From a bacterium (GTDB lineage Bacteria; JAGOBX01): a DNA stretch of 20,641 bases. The stretch is from positions 1 to 20,641 of the forward strand of contig JAKPEO010000014.1 of the NCBI GenBank assembly GCA_029551925.1. The letters are read 5' to 3'. Below are positions 18,895 through 20,641 of the stretch, piece after piece. The notes below the pieces were generated by a model. The model was not told the DNA's origin. It did not search any database and worked only from the letters and a program-made list of their open reading frames with translations. Position numbers and translations under genes: made by a program. Position 1 is the stretch's first letter; each line of letters starts with the position of its first letter.

Positions 18895-20641
18895 ATGTAT
18901 TTTAATCAAGAAATAAGATTAACAAAATCGCATTTTGACGCTATTGAAAAATGTCCGCTCTCGTATAAATACAAATTTATAGATAAAGCGCAGCAAAGCA
19001 AATTAGCAATAGCGAAAAAAAAAGAAAGTGCGGATTTTGATTATTTAGGTCTATACAATATAATAGAAAATTTTGTTTTTGATTTCCATAAAAATATCGA
19101 ATTCAACAAGATAACAAAAAAATCTGATATAGATATTTCATTCGCGTATGAATCATTAATCCGTTCGAGCGATATAGAAAATATAGATTCTGACGAGCCG
19201 CATATATATGCTGCAAGAAAAATGGTTGAAAACTATTTTTATAAATTAATACCTGACGATTTAACTGATATTATTGTAAAAGAATTTCTGACATTAACCA
19301 TAAAAAAATACAAAATTTCCGCGCTTATCAACAGAATAATTTACAAAAAAGATTATGTTAAATTATCATTTTTAAAAATCGGCAAAATTCCAGAAAACAA
19401 AGAATATCTAAAAAACGACATTAGATTTATTGTAAGCGTATTAGCCGCAGAACAAAATAAACAATATAAAAATAAAAAAATAATAGTAAGTTTTTTGTTT
19501 CTTGATAGCGCTGAAGAAATAGAATTTATTTCCTCGCCAAATGAAAATCTTATATTTGAACGTAGAATAAAAGAAGATATTTATAATATATCAATTTTAG
19601 AAAACAGCGCAAATAAAAACGCTGAAATTGTCGATATAAATAAAAATTATATTTTTCACGGACCAAAATTATATAGTGAACAAGTAAATGAACCTCAGAA
19701 ACTCGCTAAAATTACTGGCTGGTGTCCGTATTGCGACTATTACGGCAATTGCGCGGTCTGGCGCATCAAGCCATTTTCATATATCAACGAAAATTTAGAA
19801 ACTTATAATAACAGAATAAAATTGAGTTATTCAAAATATTCAGGTTTTAAAAATTGTCAATATAGTTGGAAACTGCGGTATATTGATAAGATTCCGTCAG
19901 CGCCGCAGCCGTTTTTTGATTTAGGTCATTCTGTGCATGAGACATTTGAAAAATTCTATAATGAATTTGACAAAACACCACGGACATTAGAATATTTATT
20001 GACTATTTACGACAGAATATTCGAAAAATTTCAGAGCGGCTATCAAAATGCAGACGAAAAAAAACGCTATTATGACAAAGGCAAACAAATGCTGATAAAT
20101 TATTATAATCGTTTTGTCGGAGACCCGAAAAATTTCAAACCAGCGCATTCAATGGAAGCGTATTTTGAACTACCGCTCGGAAACAATGTAATAATGAACG
20201 GCTATATTGATAGAATAGACAAATTAGACGACGGTTCATTTGAAATTTTAGATTACAAAACAGAGCCGACCGACAGAACACAAGAAGATATAGATAGCGA
20301 CGACCAGTTATCTATATATTATTGGGCTGCGCAGCGAGTATTTGGTATGAAAATTAAACAAGTCAGTTTATTTATGTTGGAATTTGATAAAAAAATTTCT
20401 ACCTCAAAAGTCATAGAAAGAATAGGTGAATTAATACAAAAAATAGATGAAACTGCTGCTGAAATGATGGAAAAAATCAAACAATATCAAACAAAACAGC
20501 AGGAAATAACAAATAATGAAGACTTAAAACAAATCGCAATAGCACTGTTTCCGCCACAAAAAAATAAATATTGCCGGAGTTGCGATTTTTTAGAAACCTG
20601 TATTTTACGCGACGAAATATTATCAGATGAAAATTTAAAAT
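18895..20641 (+). CDS. Tandem PD-(D/E)XK nuclease-like protein with two Fe-S cysteine sets (3' partial)
   Basis: The frame stays open to the window edge; 582 residues are visible. Two related halves can be seen. Half 1 has LTKSHFDAIEKCPLSY (9-24, C20) and ends with C277, C280, C286. Half 2 has LSYSKYSGFKNCQYSW (310-325, C321) and ends with C560, C563, C569. Both cysteine sets follow C...C-x2-C-x5-C, the Fe-S pattern of AddB/Cas4-type nucleases. Half 2 keeps the active site: D439 (GYIDRID), D453 and K455 (EILDYKT) and Q471 (DDQLSIYYW). In half 1 the matching places read LINRII and LSFLKI, so the acidic residues are lost. The probable role is DNA-end processing or repair. The start is set by aagga (18878-18882) ahead of the ATG. 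The C-terminus is outside the window. Confidence 0.8.
   Translation, partial: MYFNQEIRLTKSHFDAIEKCPLSYKYKFIDKAQQSKLAIAKKKESADFDYLGLYNIIENFVFDFHKNIEFNKITKKSDIDISFAYESLIRSSDIENIDSDEPHIYAARKMVENYFYKLIPDDLTDIIVKEFLTLTIKKYKISALINRIIYKKDYVKLSFLKIGKIPENKEYLKNDIRFIVSVLAAEQNKQYKNKKIIVSFLFLDSAEEIEFISSPNENLIFERRIKEDIYNISILENSANKNAEIVDINKNYIFHGPKLYSEQVNEPQKLAKITGWCPYCDYYGNCAVWRIKPFSYINENLETYNNRIKLSYSKYSGFKNCQYSWKLRYIDKIPSAPQPFFDLGHSVHETFEKFYNEFDKTPRTLEYLLTIYDRIFEKFQSGYQNADEKKRYYDKGKQMLINYYNRFVGDPKNFKPAHSMEAYFELPLGNNVIMNGYIDRIDKLDDGSFEILDYKTEPTDRTQEDIDSDDQLSIYYWAAQRVFGMKIKQVSLFMLEFDKKISTSKVIERIGELIQKIDETAAEMMEKIKQYQTKQQEITNNEDLKQIAIALFPPQKNKYCRSCDFLETCILRDEILSDENLK

Noticed and set aside
18895-20641. Cas4 of a CRISPR system
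   Set aside because: The Fe-S PD-(D/E)XK pattern resembles Cas4, but there is no repeat-spacer array or other cas gene in the window, and the protein is far longer and duplicated.

Overview
The window comes from an AT-rich bacterial chromosome of an anaerobic lineage I cannot name with confidence. Three things point that way. There is a complete bacterial rRNA operon with a canonical anti-Shine-Dalgarno end. There is an oxygen-sensitive NADH-linked [FeFe]-hydrogenase (HydC-HydB-HydA). There is a large secreted beta-helix protein ending in a FlgD-Ig/type IX-like sorting domain, which suggests a didermal cell envelope of the kind seen in several uncultivated phyla (for example Elusimicrobia-like or similar candidate phyla). 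The phylum guess is inference; the full 16S gene is present and would settle it. TGA is used as a stop (hydC), so the genetic code looks standard.

Layout. 1-3937 (+): 3' part of a giant surface protein with beta-helix repeats, fibronectin III, carboxypeptidase-regulatory, PKD-like and C-terminal sorting-like domains. 3938-4450: non-coding, with a long hairpin that looks like the rRNA operon terminator and a 162-bp MITE-like element with terminal inverted repeats and a possible 6-bp target duplication. 4451-9750 (-): rRNA operon in the order 16S, tRNA-Ile(GAT), tRNA-Ala(TGC), 23S, 5S, with processing stems, a leader with two boxA-like sites, and two near-ideal sigma70-type promoters at 9885-9913 and 10115-10143. 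10234-11355 (-): FliD-like protein with its own promoter. 11517-13350 (+): gpsA followed by a divergent SAM-hydroxide-adenosyltransferase (DUF62) homologue. 13429-17045 (+): hydC-hydB-hydA operon. 17263-18051 (+): cyclase-family metal hydrolase. 18225-18815 (+): response regulator with an N-terminal excisionase-like HTH and a C-terminal receiver. 18895-20641 (+): 3'-truncated protein made of two PD-(D/E)XK nuclease-like modules, the first apparently catalytically dead.

How the parts fit. HydABC should couple NADH oxidation to H2 evolution (or the reverse) in a fermenter or syntroph; its HydB is a compact form without the extra Fe-S domains of the Thermotoga-type bifurcating subunit. GpsA makes glycerol-3-phosphate for phospholipid. 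The two genes at the right edge may form a regulated DNA-processing pair, but only adjacency supports that. Two perfect palindromes of 38 and 42 bp sit in the gaps on either side of the cyclase gene and do not look like ordinary terminators of the genes they follow. I found no CRISPR array, no transposase gene and no phage genes.
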